A program made the position numbers and the translations under genes. A stretch of 64,000 bases of DNA from Stenotrophomonas sp. 704A1 (lineage in GTDB: Bacteria > Pseudomonadota > Gammaproteobacteria > Xanthomonadales > Xanthomonadaceae): assembly GCF_030549525.1 (NCBI RefSeq), contig NZ_CP130831.1, forward strand, positions 3,869,501 through 3,933,500, written 5' to 3'. Below the pieces are notes generated by a model. The model saw only the letters and a program-made list of their open reading frames with translations. It was not told the origin of the DNA and did not search any database. Positions 1-10,416 of the stretch are shown here, in pieces; within the stretch, counting starts at the first letter, position 1; each line of letters starts with the position of its first letter.

Positions 1-686
1 TGTACCTGAGCCTGACCCAGGCGCTGGAGCACGACGACGACGCCGACAGCGCCGATGTCGCCAAGCTGGTCGCCGCTGACCCGGCGATCGCCGCCAAGGT
101 GCTGCAACTGTCGAATTCCGCGTTCTTCAGCCAGGGCCGCACCATCGCCGACCTGCGCACGGCGGTGACCCGGCTGGGCCTGGCCACGCTGCGCGACCTG
201 GTGCTGGCCAGTGAGGTGTTCTCGGCGCCGACCCTGTCCGGCGCCGAACGCAATTCGCTGCAGCAACGGGCCCTGCTGGCGTCACGGCTGGCGGCGCGCA
301 TGCTGCCCGAGTCCAGCGCCGAACTGGGTGCGACCGCCGCCTTGCTGGCCGATATCGGCCTGTTGCTGCCGGGTGTACGCAACCAGCGCAGCGAGCCGTC
401 GCTGGCCGACGATACCCGCCCTGGCCATGCCGAGGCCGGCGCCTACCTGCTGGGACTGTGGGGCCTGCCGATGCCGATCATCGAGGCAGTGGCCTTCCAC
501 CTGCAGCCACAGCGCGCCAACACCCGCAGCTTCTGGGTGACCGGCGCGGTGCACGTGGCGCTGGCGCTGGTCAACGGCGATCCGGTCGATGAGGACTACC
601 TGCAGCGTGCCGGCGTGCTCAACAAGCTGCCGCAATGGCGCGAGCACGCCAACAGCCTGATGGGGCTGGTGCCGAGCGAAGCCTGA
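1..686 (+). CDS. HDOD-domain signalling protein (5' truncated by window)
   Basis: The frame is open from the first base, so the true start lies upstream; about 228 C-terminal residues are visible. The stretch around LVAADPAIAAKVLQLSNSAFF-type spacing is the classic opening of an HDOD domain, an HD-related output module without confirmed hydrolase activity, often found behind a receiver domain or alone in motility and stress signalling proteins of Xanthomonadaceae. The rest (helical, GAY-LLGLWGLP, AVAFHLQP) matches the body of the same fold. Whether a receiver or other input domain precedes it cannot be seen. A strong intrinsic terminator follows 27 bases after the stop, so this is the last gene of its unit. 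Confidence 0.8.
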   Translation, partial: YLSLTQALEHDDDADSADVAKLVAADPAIAAKVLQLSNSAFFSQGRTIADLRTAVTRLGLATLRDLVLASEVFSAPTLSGAERNSLQQRALLASRLAARMLPESSAELGATAALLADIGLLLPGVRNQRSEPSLADDTRPGHAEAGAYLLGLWGLPMPIIEAVAFHLQPQRANTRSFWVTGAVHVALALVNGDPVDEDYLQRAGVLNKLPQWREHANSLMGLVPSEA

Positions 687-712
687 TCCGCAGGCCGTGC
701 AGGACGATCAAG

Positions 713-738
713 GGCAGGCCGCACGGCCTGCCTTTTTT
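713..738 (+). terminator. Rho-independent terminator of the HDOD gene
   Basis: Perfect 8-bp stem GGCAGGCC / GGCCTGCC with a GCAC loop, followed by six T residues (733-738). Its U-tract is on the plus strand, so it serves the HDOD gene. Confidence 0.9.
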
Positions 739-785
739 CTGGGTGGATCGCGCACGCGGCGCATGCACACATCGGCAACGAAGAA

Positions 786-807
786 GGGCGGGCCTTGCGG
801 CCCGCCC
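786..807 (-). terminator. Hairpin terminator of the TonB-dependent receptor
   Basis: Perfect 9-bp stem GGGCGGGCC / GGCCCGCCC with a 4-nt loop, 29 bases past the receptor stop. On the minus strand it is followed by TTCTTCGTT, a moderate U-rich tail. It sits back to back with the HDOD terminator between convergent genes. Confidence 0.7.
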
Positions 808-835
808 TCCTGTCTTGCCGTCACGCCTCGATGGA

Positions 836-3703
836 TCAGAAGCGCTGGGTGTACTTCATGTAGTAGTAGCGACCGATGTCGAAGCCGCCGTAGTACGAGA
901 AGCTCGAGTTCGGCTGGCTGTACATGACCGGGCCTTCGTGGTTGAACACGTTGTTGGCGCCCAGCGAGACAGTCGCTTCCCACGGCAGGGTGTAGCGGAC
1001 CTGCAGGTCGTGGAAGGTGTTCGAACCCACCTTGCGGGTCGGCTGGCCCAGGGTGTAGGCCGAGCTGAAGTCAGGCAGGTTGCACTCGGTATCGTAGGAG
1101 CACGGCTCCTTCATGCTCGAGTAGTAACGCACGGCCCAGTTCACGCCGAAGTTGCCCAGGCTCCAATCGACATTGAGGTTCGAACGGACGCGGAAGTTGG
1201 CACCCCAGTCGCCGGTCGCCCAGCTGGTGTGCTGCTCGACCGGAGTCTCGGCTTCGTTGTCACGCTTGTACTCGAGGTAATCGACGTAGGTGGTCTTCCA
1301 GTCGACCACGATCTTGCCGAAGGAGAACTCCGGCAGGCGGTACTTGATGCCCAGGTCGTAACCTGCGGTTTCCTGGTAACCACCGTTGATCAGGGTACGG
1401 GTGACGTCGACCACCTGGTTGGCGGTACGGCCTTCGGTACCGCGATCGAAACGCTCACACGCCGACGCCACGCCCAGCACGTAGCACTGGTTGAGGATCG
1501 AGGTCACCGACTCGGCGGCGATCACGTTGTCGATGCGGATCTTCCACCAGTCCAGGCTGATGTCCAGGCCCTGCACGAAGTTCGGGCTGTAGACCAGGCC
1601 AGCGGTCCAGGTCTTGGAGGTCTCCGGCTGCAGTTCCGGGTTGGAACCGGATTCGAAGGCGCTGTAGGACTGGGTGCCCGGGCCGGTGGACAACGCGCCG
1701 CCAGAGGTGATCTGACGGAAGTTGGCCGGCACGCCACGTGCCTGGCAGGCAGCGGCCACCGACGGGTTGCGCGCCGCCGAACCGAAGCTGCTGTCGCACG
1801 GATCGGTGTAGGCGTCGAAGGTCTGCGAGGTGCCGCCGTACATGTTGGCGATGTTCGGCGCGCGGAAGCCCGTCGAATAGGTCGCACGCACCAGCAGGTC
1901 GTCGATCGGCTTCCACTTCAGGCCGAACTTGCTGTTGATGGTGTCGCCGAAGGTGTTGTAGTCGGAGTAGCGACCGGCCATGTCCAGCGACAGTTCCTTG
2001 GCGAACGGCATGTCCGCCAGCACCGGCACGTTCAGTTCGACGTAGAACTCGTCGAGCTTGTAGCTGCCCTTGGTCGGCGCGCCGGCCAGGTCGGTGCTCA
2101 GGCCCGACTGCAGCAGTGCATCCGGGTTGTACTCGCCGCTTTCTTCGCGGTGCTCGTAACCGGCGGCAATGGCCAGCTCACCCGCCGGCAGCGTGAACAG
2201 CGAACCGGAGAGGTTGGCGCTGTAGGCCTTGGTGGTGTTGGTGTAGGTGTCGTGGCTCGGCAGGAACAGGTAGGCCTGCAGGGCCGGATCAGCCAGCGAA
2301 CCGTTGCCGGTGGTGCCGTACGGCGCCAGCGGGTTCCACGGCGTGCAGCCGGCGATCACCTTGTCCGGGGTACCGCAACGGGCGACGTTGCCGTCCATGA
2401 AGGACGGGCCGACGGCGTTCTGCACGTTCGGAATGAACAGGTTGCCGGTGCCGGTCTTGACGCCCTTGTTCTGGTTGTAGACGTAGCCCACGTCCCAGTC
2501 CCAGAACTTGTCACCGAACTCGAACGAGCCCTCCAGACCGGCCGAGAAGCGGAAGGTTTCCTGCTCGGATTCGGTCTGGCGCGGGAACTCGGAGGTACGA
2601 CGGATGAAGTTCGCATCCGTGCCCAGCGGGTTGTAGATGCTGTCGGCCGACAGCGGGGTGCCGTAGACCTCGGACTGGTACGGGTAGCCGGCAATCTGCG
2701 AGGTGGCGGTGCGCTTGGTGTACAGCACGTTCGCGGTGGCGCGGATGGTGTCGGTCAGGTCGTAGTTGCCGTTGGCAAACACCGAGCGACGGGTCAGCTT
2801 GTTCTGCAGCCACATTTCCTGGCTGGCATTGGTGTAGTCCGCCAGGCCGAAATCGTGGAAGTCGGCCAGGGTGGTACCGGCCGCATCGGGGTTGCGCACA
2901 TACCAGTTGTCGTTGCCGTCGATCAGCACGCCCTGGTTGGTCGCAGCGGACCAGCCGTTGGCGCCTTCGGCGTCGGTCGGGAACGGATGGAAGCGGCCAT
3001 TGTTGTAGCGGCTGAAGGCGCGGTCCTTGGCCTGGACCTCGTCTTCCTTGCTGTACTCGGCACCGAAGGTGATCGAACCGCGCTCACCGGTCTGGCCGTA
3101 GACGAAGTTGTAGACCTGCTTCTGGCCGTCGCCCTGGCCGTACTGGCCACCGTAGACGCTGGCTTCCAGGCCATCGAAGTTCTTGCGGGTGATGATGTTG
3201 ACCACGCCGGCAATGGCATCGGAACCATAGATGGCCGACGCACCGTCGGTCAGCACTTCGATGCGCTCCACGACCGAGGTCGGGATCGATGCCAGGTCGG
3301 TGTAGCCGCCGGTGCTGGTGCCCATGCGCTTGCCGTCCAGCAGCACCAGGGTGCGCTCCGGGCCCAGGTTGCGCAGGTCGACGTACTGGCCGCCGACTTC
3401 TTCGCCCGAGGACAGTGCATCGGCGCGGCTGATCGCCGGCGAACCGGTCGCCGACAGGTTCTGCACGATGTCGGCAACGCTGGTGTAGCCCTGCTTTTCA
3501 ATGTCGGCGCGCTGCAGCGCGATCACCGGCTGCGCGGTTTCCATGCTCGCCTGGCGGATGCGCGAACCGGTGACCGAAATGCGGTCCAGGTCGGTCGTGC
3601 CGCCGGCAGCTGCGTCCTGCGCCGAAGCGAAGGACGGTGCCAAGGCAAGCGCAATGCCGGCCGGCAGCAAGCCGAGCCGCACTGCGGGAATACGAACGTT
3701 CAT
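836..3703 (-). CDS. TonB-dependent outer-membrane receptor
   Basis: About 955 residues. The start at 3703 is chosen because GGAGA stands 7 nt upstream and the protein then opens with a clean signal peptide (MNVRIPAVRLGLLPAGIALA, cleavage near ASAQDA); an open frame continues upstream but reads into noise. After the signal come a TonB-box-like stretch, then the plug domain (TGSRIRQ, LVLLDGKRMG, IEVLTDGASAIYGSDAIAGV, all typical), then a long beta-barrel ending in aromatic FxxxYYMKYTQRF with terminal Phe, the outer-membrane insertion signal. The family imports large scarce substrates (siderophores, carbohydrates, peptides); the Oar/Xanthomonad-type plug does not reveal which. An AraC-type regulator lies 49 bp upstream on the same strand and is its likely controller. 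Confidence 0.92.
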   Translation of the reverse strand: MNVRIPAVRLGLLPAGIALALAPSFASAQDAAAGGTTDLDRISVTGSRIRQASMETAQPVIALQRADIEKQGYTSVADIVQNLSATGSPAISRADALSSGEEVGGQYVDLRNLGPERTLVLLDGKRMGTSTGGYTDLASIPTSVVERIEVLTDGASAIYGSDAIAGVVNIITRKNFDGLEASVYGGQYGQGDGQKQVYNFVYGQTGERGSITFGAEYSKEDEVQAKDRAFSRYNNGRFHPFPTDAEGANGWSAATNQGVLIDGNDNWYVRNPDAAGTTLADFHDFGLADYTNASQEMWLQNKLTRRSVFANGNYDLTDTIRATANVLYTKRTATSQIAGYPYQSEVYGTPLSADSIYNPLGTDANFIRRTSEFPRQTESEQETFRFSAGLEGSFEFGDKFWDWDVGYVYNQNKGVKTGTGNLFIPNVQNAVGPSFMDGNVARCGTPDKVIAGCTPWNPLAPYGTTGNGSLADPALQAYLFLPSHDTYTNTTKAYSANLSGSLFTLPAGELAIAAGYEHREESGEYNPDALLQSGLSTDLAGAPTKGSYKLDEFYVELNVPVLADMPFAKELSLDMAGRYSDYNTFGDTINSKFGLKWKPIDDLLVRATYSTGFRAPNIANMYGGTSQTFDAYTDPCDSSFGSAARNPSVAAACQARGVPANFRQITSGGALSTGPGTQSYSAFESGSNPELQPETSKTWTAGLVYSPNFVQGLDISLDWWKIRIDNVIAAESVTSILNQCYVLGVASACERFDRGTEGRTANQVVDVTRTLINGGYQETAGYDLGIKYRLPEFSFGKIVVDWKTTYVDYLEYKRDNEAETPVEQHTSWATGDWGANFRVRSNLNVDWSLGNFGVNWAVRYYSSMKEPCSYDTECNLPDFSSAYTLGQPTRKVGSNTFHDLQVRYTLPWEATVSLGANNVFNHEGPVMYSQPNSSFSYYGGFDIGRYYYMKYTQRF

Positions 3704-3719
3704 CAATCTCTCCAAGGTA

Positions 3720-3754
3720 CGTGTTAGTAGCGTGTTAAAACGCCGTAGCACGTT
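3720..3754 (-). promoter_or_regulatory. Repeated CGTGTTA motifs before the TonB receptor
   Basis: CGTGTTA occurs at 3720-3726 and again at 3731-3737, exactly 11 bp apart (one helical turn), with a related CACGTTA just beyond (from 3749). They lie between the AraC stop and the receptor start. A regulator binding one face of the helix would see this pattern; the identity of the binder is inference. Confidence 0.35.
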
Positions 3755-4652
3755 ACGATTGCGTTGCAGCGCTGTATTTGCGCGACACAACCGGAGACTT
3801 TGCGGAGTGTGGCGGAAGCTTCCCGCCGTTCTCGCGGAACCGCGATGCCGATTGGCCGTAGCGGGCACGGAAGGCGCGCGCGAAGCTGCAGCAGTTGTCG
3901 AAGCCACTGGCAGCGGCCACTTCCCCCACCATCATGTCGGTATCGCGCAGCAGATCGGCGGCACGCTCCAGGCGCAGGCGTGCCGACAGCGATTGCGGGC
4001 TTTCCGCGTACAGGCTCTGGAAGGTCTTGGACAGGTACCAGCTGGAGAAGTTGGTCAGTTCGGCCAGTTCACCGATGCGCACCACCCGGTGGCTGTTGCC
4101 TTCCAGGTACAGGCGCGCGCGCTGCATGCGGCCGAAGACCTGGCGCTTGCGGCTGCGCGAGCGGCCCGGGCAGCGCTGCACGTTGTCGGCCAGGCTGCGC
4201 TGCAGGCCGGCCAGGTGCAGCAGCAGCGGGCGCAGCGCCTGCGCCGGCTGACCACTGGCCAGGGCATCGCGCCACAGGCGCAGGGCGACGCGGGCTTCGG
4301 CGCGGTTCATCTGGCCACGGCCGGCATACAGGCCGCAGTCGGCCATTTCGGTCAGCACGCGCAGCGCTTCGGCGTTCAGGTTCATGCCCACGCACAGGCC
4401 GTTGCGCCCGGCCTGGACCAGCGGCCGCGATTCCTTCTCGAACGCGATCCACTCGCCCTGGCGCAGCCGGAAGCGTCCTTCCTTGGCTTCCACCCACGAG
4501 GTACCCCGCACCTGCATCCAGACGCTGAAGCTGGTGCCGGCGGTCTGCAGGCTGCCAAGGCGGGCCACCCCCAGACAGGTGGGCGAGACATCGTCGATCG
4601 CCTTGTCCAGGGAAACGGTTTGGCCGCGATCGGCCAGGGAGAGTTGACGCAT
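3753..4652 (-). CDS. AraC-family transcriptional regulator
   Basis: 299 residues. The C-terminal third carries the two helix-turn-helix motifs of AraC proteins: IGELAELTNFSSWYLSKTF followed about 50 residues later by VGEVAAASGFDNCCSFARAF and the closing RYGQSASRFRE. The N-terminal part resembles the cupin-like, ligand-binding half of PchR-like regulators (charged, with FEKESRPLVQAGRNG), but I cannot name a ligand. No good ribosome-binding site precedes the ATG at 4652. It is transcribed towards the TonB-dependent receptor 49 bp away, so activation of that receptor gene by its own imported substrate is the natural hypothesis. Confidence 0.88.
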   Translation of the reverse strand: MRQLSLADRGQTVSLDKAIDDVSPTCLGVARLGSLQTAGTSFSVWMQVRGTSWVEAKEGRFRLRQGEWIAFEKESRPLVQAGRNGLCVGMNLNAEALRVLTEMADCGLYAGRGQMNRAEARVALRLWRDALASGQPAQALRPLLLHLAGLQRSLADNVQRCPGRSRSRKRQVFGRMQRARLYLEGNSHRVVRIGELAELTNFSSWYLSKTFQSLYAESPQSLSARLRLERAADLLRDTDMMVGEVAAASGFDNCCSFARAFRARYGQSASRFRENGGKLPPHSAKSPVVSRKYSAATQS

Positions 4653-4666
4653 GGGGGCACCACGGA

Positions 4667-4696
4667 TTTGCCAAGTACAGGCCTCCGTTTTGCCAA
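4667..4696 (-). promoter_or_regulatory. Direct repeat upstream of araC-type gene, possible autoregulatory site
   Basis: TTTGCCAA stands at 4667-4674 and 4689-4696 (plus-strand reading), in direct orientation and 22 bp apart, about two helical turns. AraC-family dimers usually bind direct repeats with this spacing. It sits 15-44 bp upstream of the AraC start codon. Confidence 0.35.
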
Positions 4697-4767
4697 ATCA
4701 GGTCACAGCGCGTCAGGAAGGTCTGCCGAGATCCCCACGAAATTGCCCCGAGATCATCACGAAGAAA

Positions 4768-7083
4768 TCACGAAGACAATTTCTCTTTCAATATCAAAAC
4801 GTTGGAGAAGGCCGGGAACGGCGCCGGTGGCTGCGCGGGCAGCCGCATGACGCCGATGTCGGCGCCGTCGCTGATCGCCAGTGCCAGATACAGTGCCTTG
4901 CCGTCGGCACTGACACTCAGCCCGTTGCCGGCACTCAGGCGTTGCGCGTCCAGGCAGCGCACCGGGGCTTCGCGGCCGGCCTGGATGCGGACCAAGGTGG
5001 TGCCGCAGGTCGCGCTGCTGCCGAGGTAATCGATGCTGCCCGTGCCGGACACGGTCCAGGTGCGGTACCGCCACCGCGTCGGCAGGTCCTCACTGACCTG
5101 CTGCACGCTGGCCGCACCCAGCGCCGGGTCCACCGACCACAGGCCACCGGCAGCCAGGCGGGTGAACAGTACCCGGCCCGTGCTGCGGTCGAAGCGCGCC
5201 TGGGAGACCCCCTCCAGGCTGGCCAGCCGCCGCCAGGGCTGCGTGCTGCGATCGAACAGGCTCAAGCGGGTGTGCTGGTCCGCATCGCGCTCGACCACCA
5301 GCAGCTGGTCAGGGGTAGCGCCGTACAGCGCCTGCAGCGGCTGTTCGGCCGGTACCGGCAGGCGTTGCAGCTGCTCATCGCGCGGGGCGATCTCATAGAC
5401 CACGGCCTGGCCATGCTCATCGCGACCCACCACCAGCACGCGGCGGCTGTCGGCCGACCAGTCCGGGGCCTGCCGCGCTTCCGGGCGCAGCCCTTCGATC
5501 GGCCGCAGCGACTCCGGCCGCTGCATGTCGGCCCACCACAGCGCAAAGCTGCCGGAGCGATCGGAACTGAACACCAGTTGCCGCCCATCGGGCGCGACCA
5601 TCGGCTGCCCATCGCGGCCACTGGAGGCGAACAGGCGTTCGCCATCGCCCCCCTGCAGCGGCATCCTGAACACGCCGAACTGGGCACGGCGATGGACGAA
5701 TGCCAGCATGTCGCCGCGGCGCGAGACCGCCGGCCACTGTGCATCGTCCAGCCCCGCATCGCGCAGCGTGCGGCGTTCCACGTCGAGGTAGTAGAGACGG
5801 GCCTCGCTGTCCACGCGACGGCCGAACACGATATGCCGGCCATCGCCCAGCCAGGCCCAGCCGCGCAGCTCGGCCGACTCGGTGGTCAGCTGCTCGGGCG
5901 TACCGCCCTGGGCAGGCATGCGCCACAGGTCGCCCAGCTGCGGGTTGCGCACGAACACCAGCCATCGCCCATCGGGCGAATAGCGCGGCGCATAGTCGAA
6001 GTCATCCTGCTCGACCGCATAGTCCAGTGCGCGCCACTGCCCGCTAGCCAGATCCAGCACGCGGATGCCGCGATGGGCGTAGCGGCCGACCATGCTGCCG
6101 AACACCAGGCCGCGGCCATCGGGCGTCCAGTCGAAACTCAGCAGTTCGGTGCCGTCGCAGCGCGTGGCCTGGCGCACGGCGCCGCCGGTGGCACTGGCGA
6201 TCAGCACCTGGCAGCTGGCATCGGCACCGAAGCGGGCAAACGCGATCTCGCGCCCATCCGGTGACCATTTCGGGAAGCGGTCACTGGCCCCGGCCGGCGG
6301 TGCCAGCAGCTGGCGCGCCGGCGCATTGCCGGAGGTCTGCACCTTGATCGCGCTGCCGCCCTTGCCGTCGTCGTTGGCGCCTTCGTAGGCCACCTGCGAT
6401 CCATCGGGCGACAGCGTGGGATAGGTCTCGAAACCCGACGTTGCCGTGATCAGCCGATAGGGCCTCGCGGGGCTGCCGATCACCCGCGTACCGTTTTCCA
6501 CCGCCGCATCCAGCGGCGAGCTCGGCGGCGCCGGCTGGCGCAGCAGCAGCACGCTCAGCACCAGCAACGCGATCAGCATCGCCACCCCCAGCACCAGCAA
6601 CACGCGTCGGCGCAGGTATCGCCAGCGGCGGCGGGCAGGCTCGGCGCGCGCCACGGCGGTTGCCGGTGCGGCAGGGACAGGCGCTGCGGCGCCGGCGTCG
6701 GCTGCGCCGAGCGCATCGCCCTCGGCATCGTCCAGCGCCTGCACCGGCACCAGCAGGCGATACCCGGTCTTGGCGATGGTTTCGATGTAGGCCTGGCCGT
6801 TGTCATCGCCGCCGCTGAAGGCCTTGCGCAGCTGGGTCACGGCCTGGGTCAGCACGTCGTTGGTCGGTAGCGTGTCCGGCCACACCTCGGCAAACAGCTC
6901 GTCGCGGGTGACCACGCGACCGGGTTGACGCAGCAGCGCGCGCAGCACACCCAGCGCCTTCGGCGTCAGCCGCCGTGGGCGACGCGCACCGACCACTTCG
7001 ACCTCGCGCGAGGACAAAGTGACGATGCAGTCACCGACGCGGATGCGATCGGGTTCGTGCGATGGGGTTTCGCTGCTGATCAT
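4768..7083 (-). CDS. CadC-like transmembrane regulator with beta-propeller
   Basis: 771 residues in three parts. Residues ~10-115 are an OmpR/CadC-type winged helix (RLTPKALGVLRALLRQPGRVVTRDELFAEVWPD region, then VLTQAVTQLRKAF and IETIAKTGYRLL). A charged Ala/Pro linker leads to RRRWRYLRRRV and one strong membrane helix (VLLVLGVAMLIALLVLSVLLL, ~residues 165-190). The rest, presumably periplasmic, is a TolB-like propeller of PD40 repeats (YPTLSPDGSQVAYEG, RFPKWSPDGREIAFAR, APRYSPDGRWLVFVR, QPMVAPDGRQLVFSS). The architecture suggests a one-component sensor that binds DNA in the cytoplasm and reads an envelope ligand. Target genes are unknown; it is separated by 115 bp from the AraC gene on the same strand. 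Confidence 0.85.
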   Translation of the reverse strand: MISSETPSHEPDRIRVGDCIVTLSSREVEVVGARRPRRLTPKALGVLRALLRQPGRVVTRDELFAEVWPDTLPTNDVLTQAVTQLRKAFSGGDDNGQAYIETIAKTGYRLLVPVQALDDAEGDALGAADAGAAAPVPAAPATAVARAEPARRRWRYLRRRVLLVLGVAMLIALLVLSVLLLRQPAPPSSPLDAAVENGTRVIGSPARPYRLITATSGFETYPTLSPDGSQVAYEGANDDGKGGSAIKVQTSGNAPARQLLAPPAGASDRFPKWSPDGREIAFARFGADASCQVLIASATGGAVRQATRCDGTELLSFDWTPDGRGLVFGSMVGRYAHRGIRVLDLASGQWRALDYAVEQDDFDYAPRYSPDGRWLVFVRNPQLGDLWRMPAQGGTPEQLTTESAELRGWAWLGDGRHIVFGRRVDSEARLYYLDVERRTLRDAGLDDAQWPAVSRRGDMLAFVHRRAQFGVFRMPLQGGDGERLFASSGRDGQPMVAPDGRQLVFSSDRSGSFALWWADMQRPESLRPIEGLRPEARQAPDWSADSRRVLVVGRDEHGQAVVYEIAPRDEQLQRLPVPAEQPLQALYGATPDQLLVVERDADQHTRLSLFDRSTQPWRRLASLEGVSQARFDRSTGRVLFTRLAAGGLWSVDPALGAASVQQVSEDLPTRWRYRTWTVSGTGSIDYLGSSATCGTTLVRIQAGREAPVRCLDAQRLSAGNGLSVSADGKALYLALAISDGADIGVMRLPAQPPAPFPAFSNVLILKEKLSS

Positions 7084-7299
7084 TCGCTGCTAAATGGGAG
7101 AAACAGGTCGCGGACACTGTTCGCCATCGGCATGATTCCGTCCTTGGCACAGCAAGAAGCCAGATTCCGCACAAAGCATCGGCGCATACCGCAAAAAAAA
7201 CGAAGCCCCGGAATACTAGCCTATGCAGGTTACCTCGCCTATCGCGTGGTCGACATCAGGCTCTCTCTCGCCGACGCATTCACATAATAAGCCTCACCA

Positions 7300-7327
7300 T
7301 TCGCGCCCTTTCGGGCGCGAAATTTTT
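7300..7327 (+). terminator. Orphan plus-strand intrinsic terminator
   Basis: 9-bp stem TTCGCGCCC / GGGCGCGAA with a TTTC loop, then ATTTTTA on the plus strand. Both flanking genes run on the minus strand, where the hairpin is followed by TGGTGAG and has no U-tract. So it ends a plus-strand transcript with no annotated gene. Confidence 0.75.
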
Positions 7328-7342
7328 ATCTGGCGTTCATTT

Positions 7343-8014
7343 TCAGAAGCGCCGCAGCATGGTCAGTCCGACCAGTCGTGAAACCACCAGGGCCACGTAC
7401 ATCACGCCGGAAAACTGCTCCAGCATGACCAGCGCACGCGCCTGCGGGTGCAGCGGAACCACGTCGCTCAAACCCACCCCTGACAGCAAGCTGAAGCTGA
7501 GATAAAGCAGTTCCATCCACGTGCGCTGCGGCCCGCTTCCGGCGCCCTGGAAACTGCCCGGATACCACTGTTGGCACACCGCAAAGGCAAATGCGAATGC
7601 CCACGCCAGCAGGGTGAACGTGGCCCCGGCGGCGAACAGCTCGTCACGCGTCACCTTGTGATCCTGCAGCATGTAGGCAATCAGCGCGCCGGCGGTATAG
7701 AAGTACAGCAGGCTTTCCAGCAGCTGGGCGGTGGTACCCAGCGCAGGCCGGTCGAGCAGCGCTGCGGCCAGCGAGAACACCACCGCCGGCAGGGCGAGCA
7801 GCAGGGCCAGCCAGGTACCCAGCGGGCTGCGCTGTACCACCCACAACGCCAGGCCCAGCACCGCCATGCCGAATACCCCCAGCGCTGCGCGGCCGGCCGC
7901 GGTGTCGTCCAGCGCCGGGTACAGCAGCACCGCCAGCAGCTGCGCGGCGAGCAGCCATGCCGAGGGATGGCGGCGGGCAATGGCCAGCCAGCGGGTGGTG
8001 GTGGCGATGGGCAT
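7343..8014 (-). CDS. Small ion-channel-like membrane protein
   Basis: About 223 residues from the ATG at 8014, which has AGGA upstream; the open frame extends further but is not membrane-like there. It has roughly five to six hydrophobic segments. The last two flank FSLLSGVGLSDVVPLHPQAR, which has the position and shape of the pore loop and selectivity filter of two-TM potassium channels (Ion_trans_2), where the usual core is TVGYGD; here the core reads GVGLSD. Xanthomonad homologues are usually called ion channel proteins. The altered filter makes potassium selectivity uncertain. It is 95 bp downstream of thiC on the same strand; no functional link is evident. Confidence 0.7.
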   Translation of the reverse strand: MPIATTTRWLAIARRHPSAWLLAAQLLAVLLYPALDDTAAGRAALGVFGMAVLGLALWVVQRSPLGTWLALLLALPAVVFSLAAALLDRPALGTTAQLLESLLYFYTAGALIAYMLQDHKVTRDELFAAGATFTLLAWAFAFAFAVCQQWYPGSFQGAGSGPQRTWMELLYLSFSLLSGVGLSDVVPLHPQARALVMLEQFSGVMYVALVVSRLVGLTMLRRF

Positions 8015-8109
8015 GGCGTCCTGTTCCCCTGGGCGATGGGGCGAGCATAGCCGGGCAGGATGTGAGGCGCCGGTCGCGCCGGGCATGGCCCGGCGCTGCC
8101 CAGGCGGGA

Positions 8110-10132
<2,023 letters not shown>

Positions 10133-10416
10133 CTTGCCGTGCATTAGAGCACACAGCACGCGCATTGCGGGTTGGATCTGTCCGCCGCCGAGCTGCGGCT
10201 CCCTGCTGCGAACAGCACGCCCCTCGCGTGGCGCGGCCGCGGGTCATTAACGCAATCGTGACGCCGCGTTCAGTAACGTGTAGACGCATCGGGCCACTGC
10301 CACCGGCGTTTCCTCCGCCGTATGCAGCGCCCCTGCCCGGTATGTGCCCCAGCCGCCGGCCCTTCGCTGCAAGCTCTGCTCGCTCCCCTCAATCCCTTGA
10401 TCGGAGAAGCCCCTTC
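10133..10416. other. Divergent intergenic region thiC / BCCT gene
   Basis: Holds the promoter of thiC (minus) and that of the transporter (plus). A TCTAAT hexamer on the minus strand near 10142-10148 could be the -10 of thiC. I see no further gene or repeat. Confidence 0.4.

Noticed and set aside
635..3727. A ~1030-codon open frame on the plus strand opposite the TonB receptor
   Set aside because: It is the antisense shadow of a high-GC gene: Arg/Val/Gly/Ala-rich, no domain, no ribosome-binding site, and the opposite strand encodes a complete receptor with signal peptide.
3704..3760. Fur box ahead of the TonB receptor
   Set aside because: The spacer lacks the GATAAT-type inverted hexamers; the repeated motif is CGTGTTA instead.
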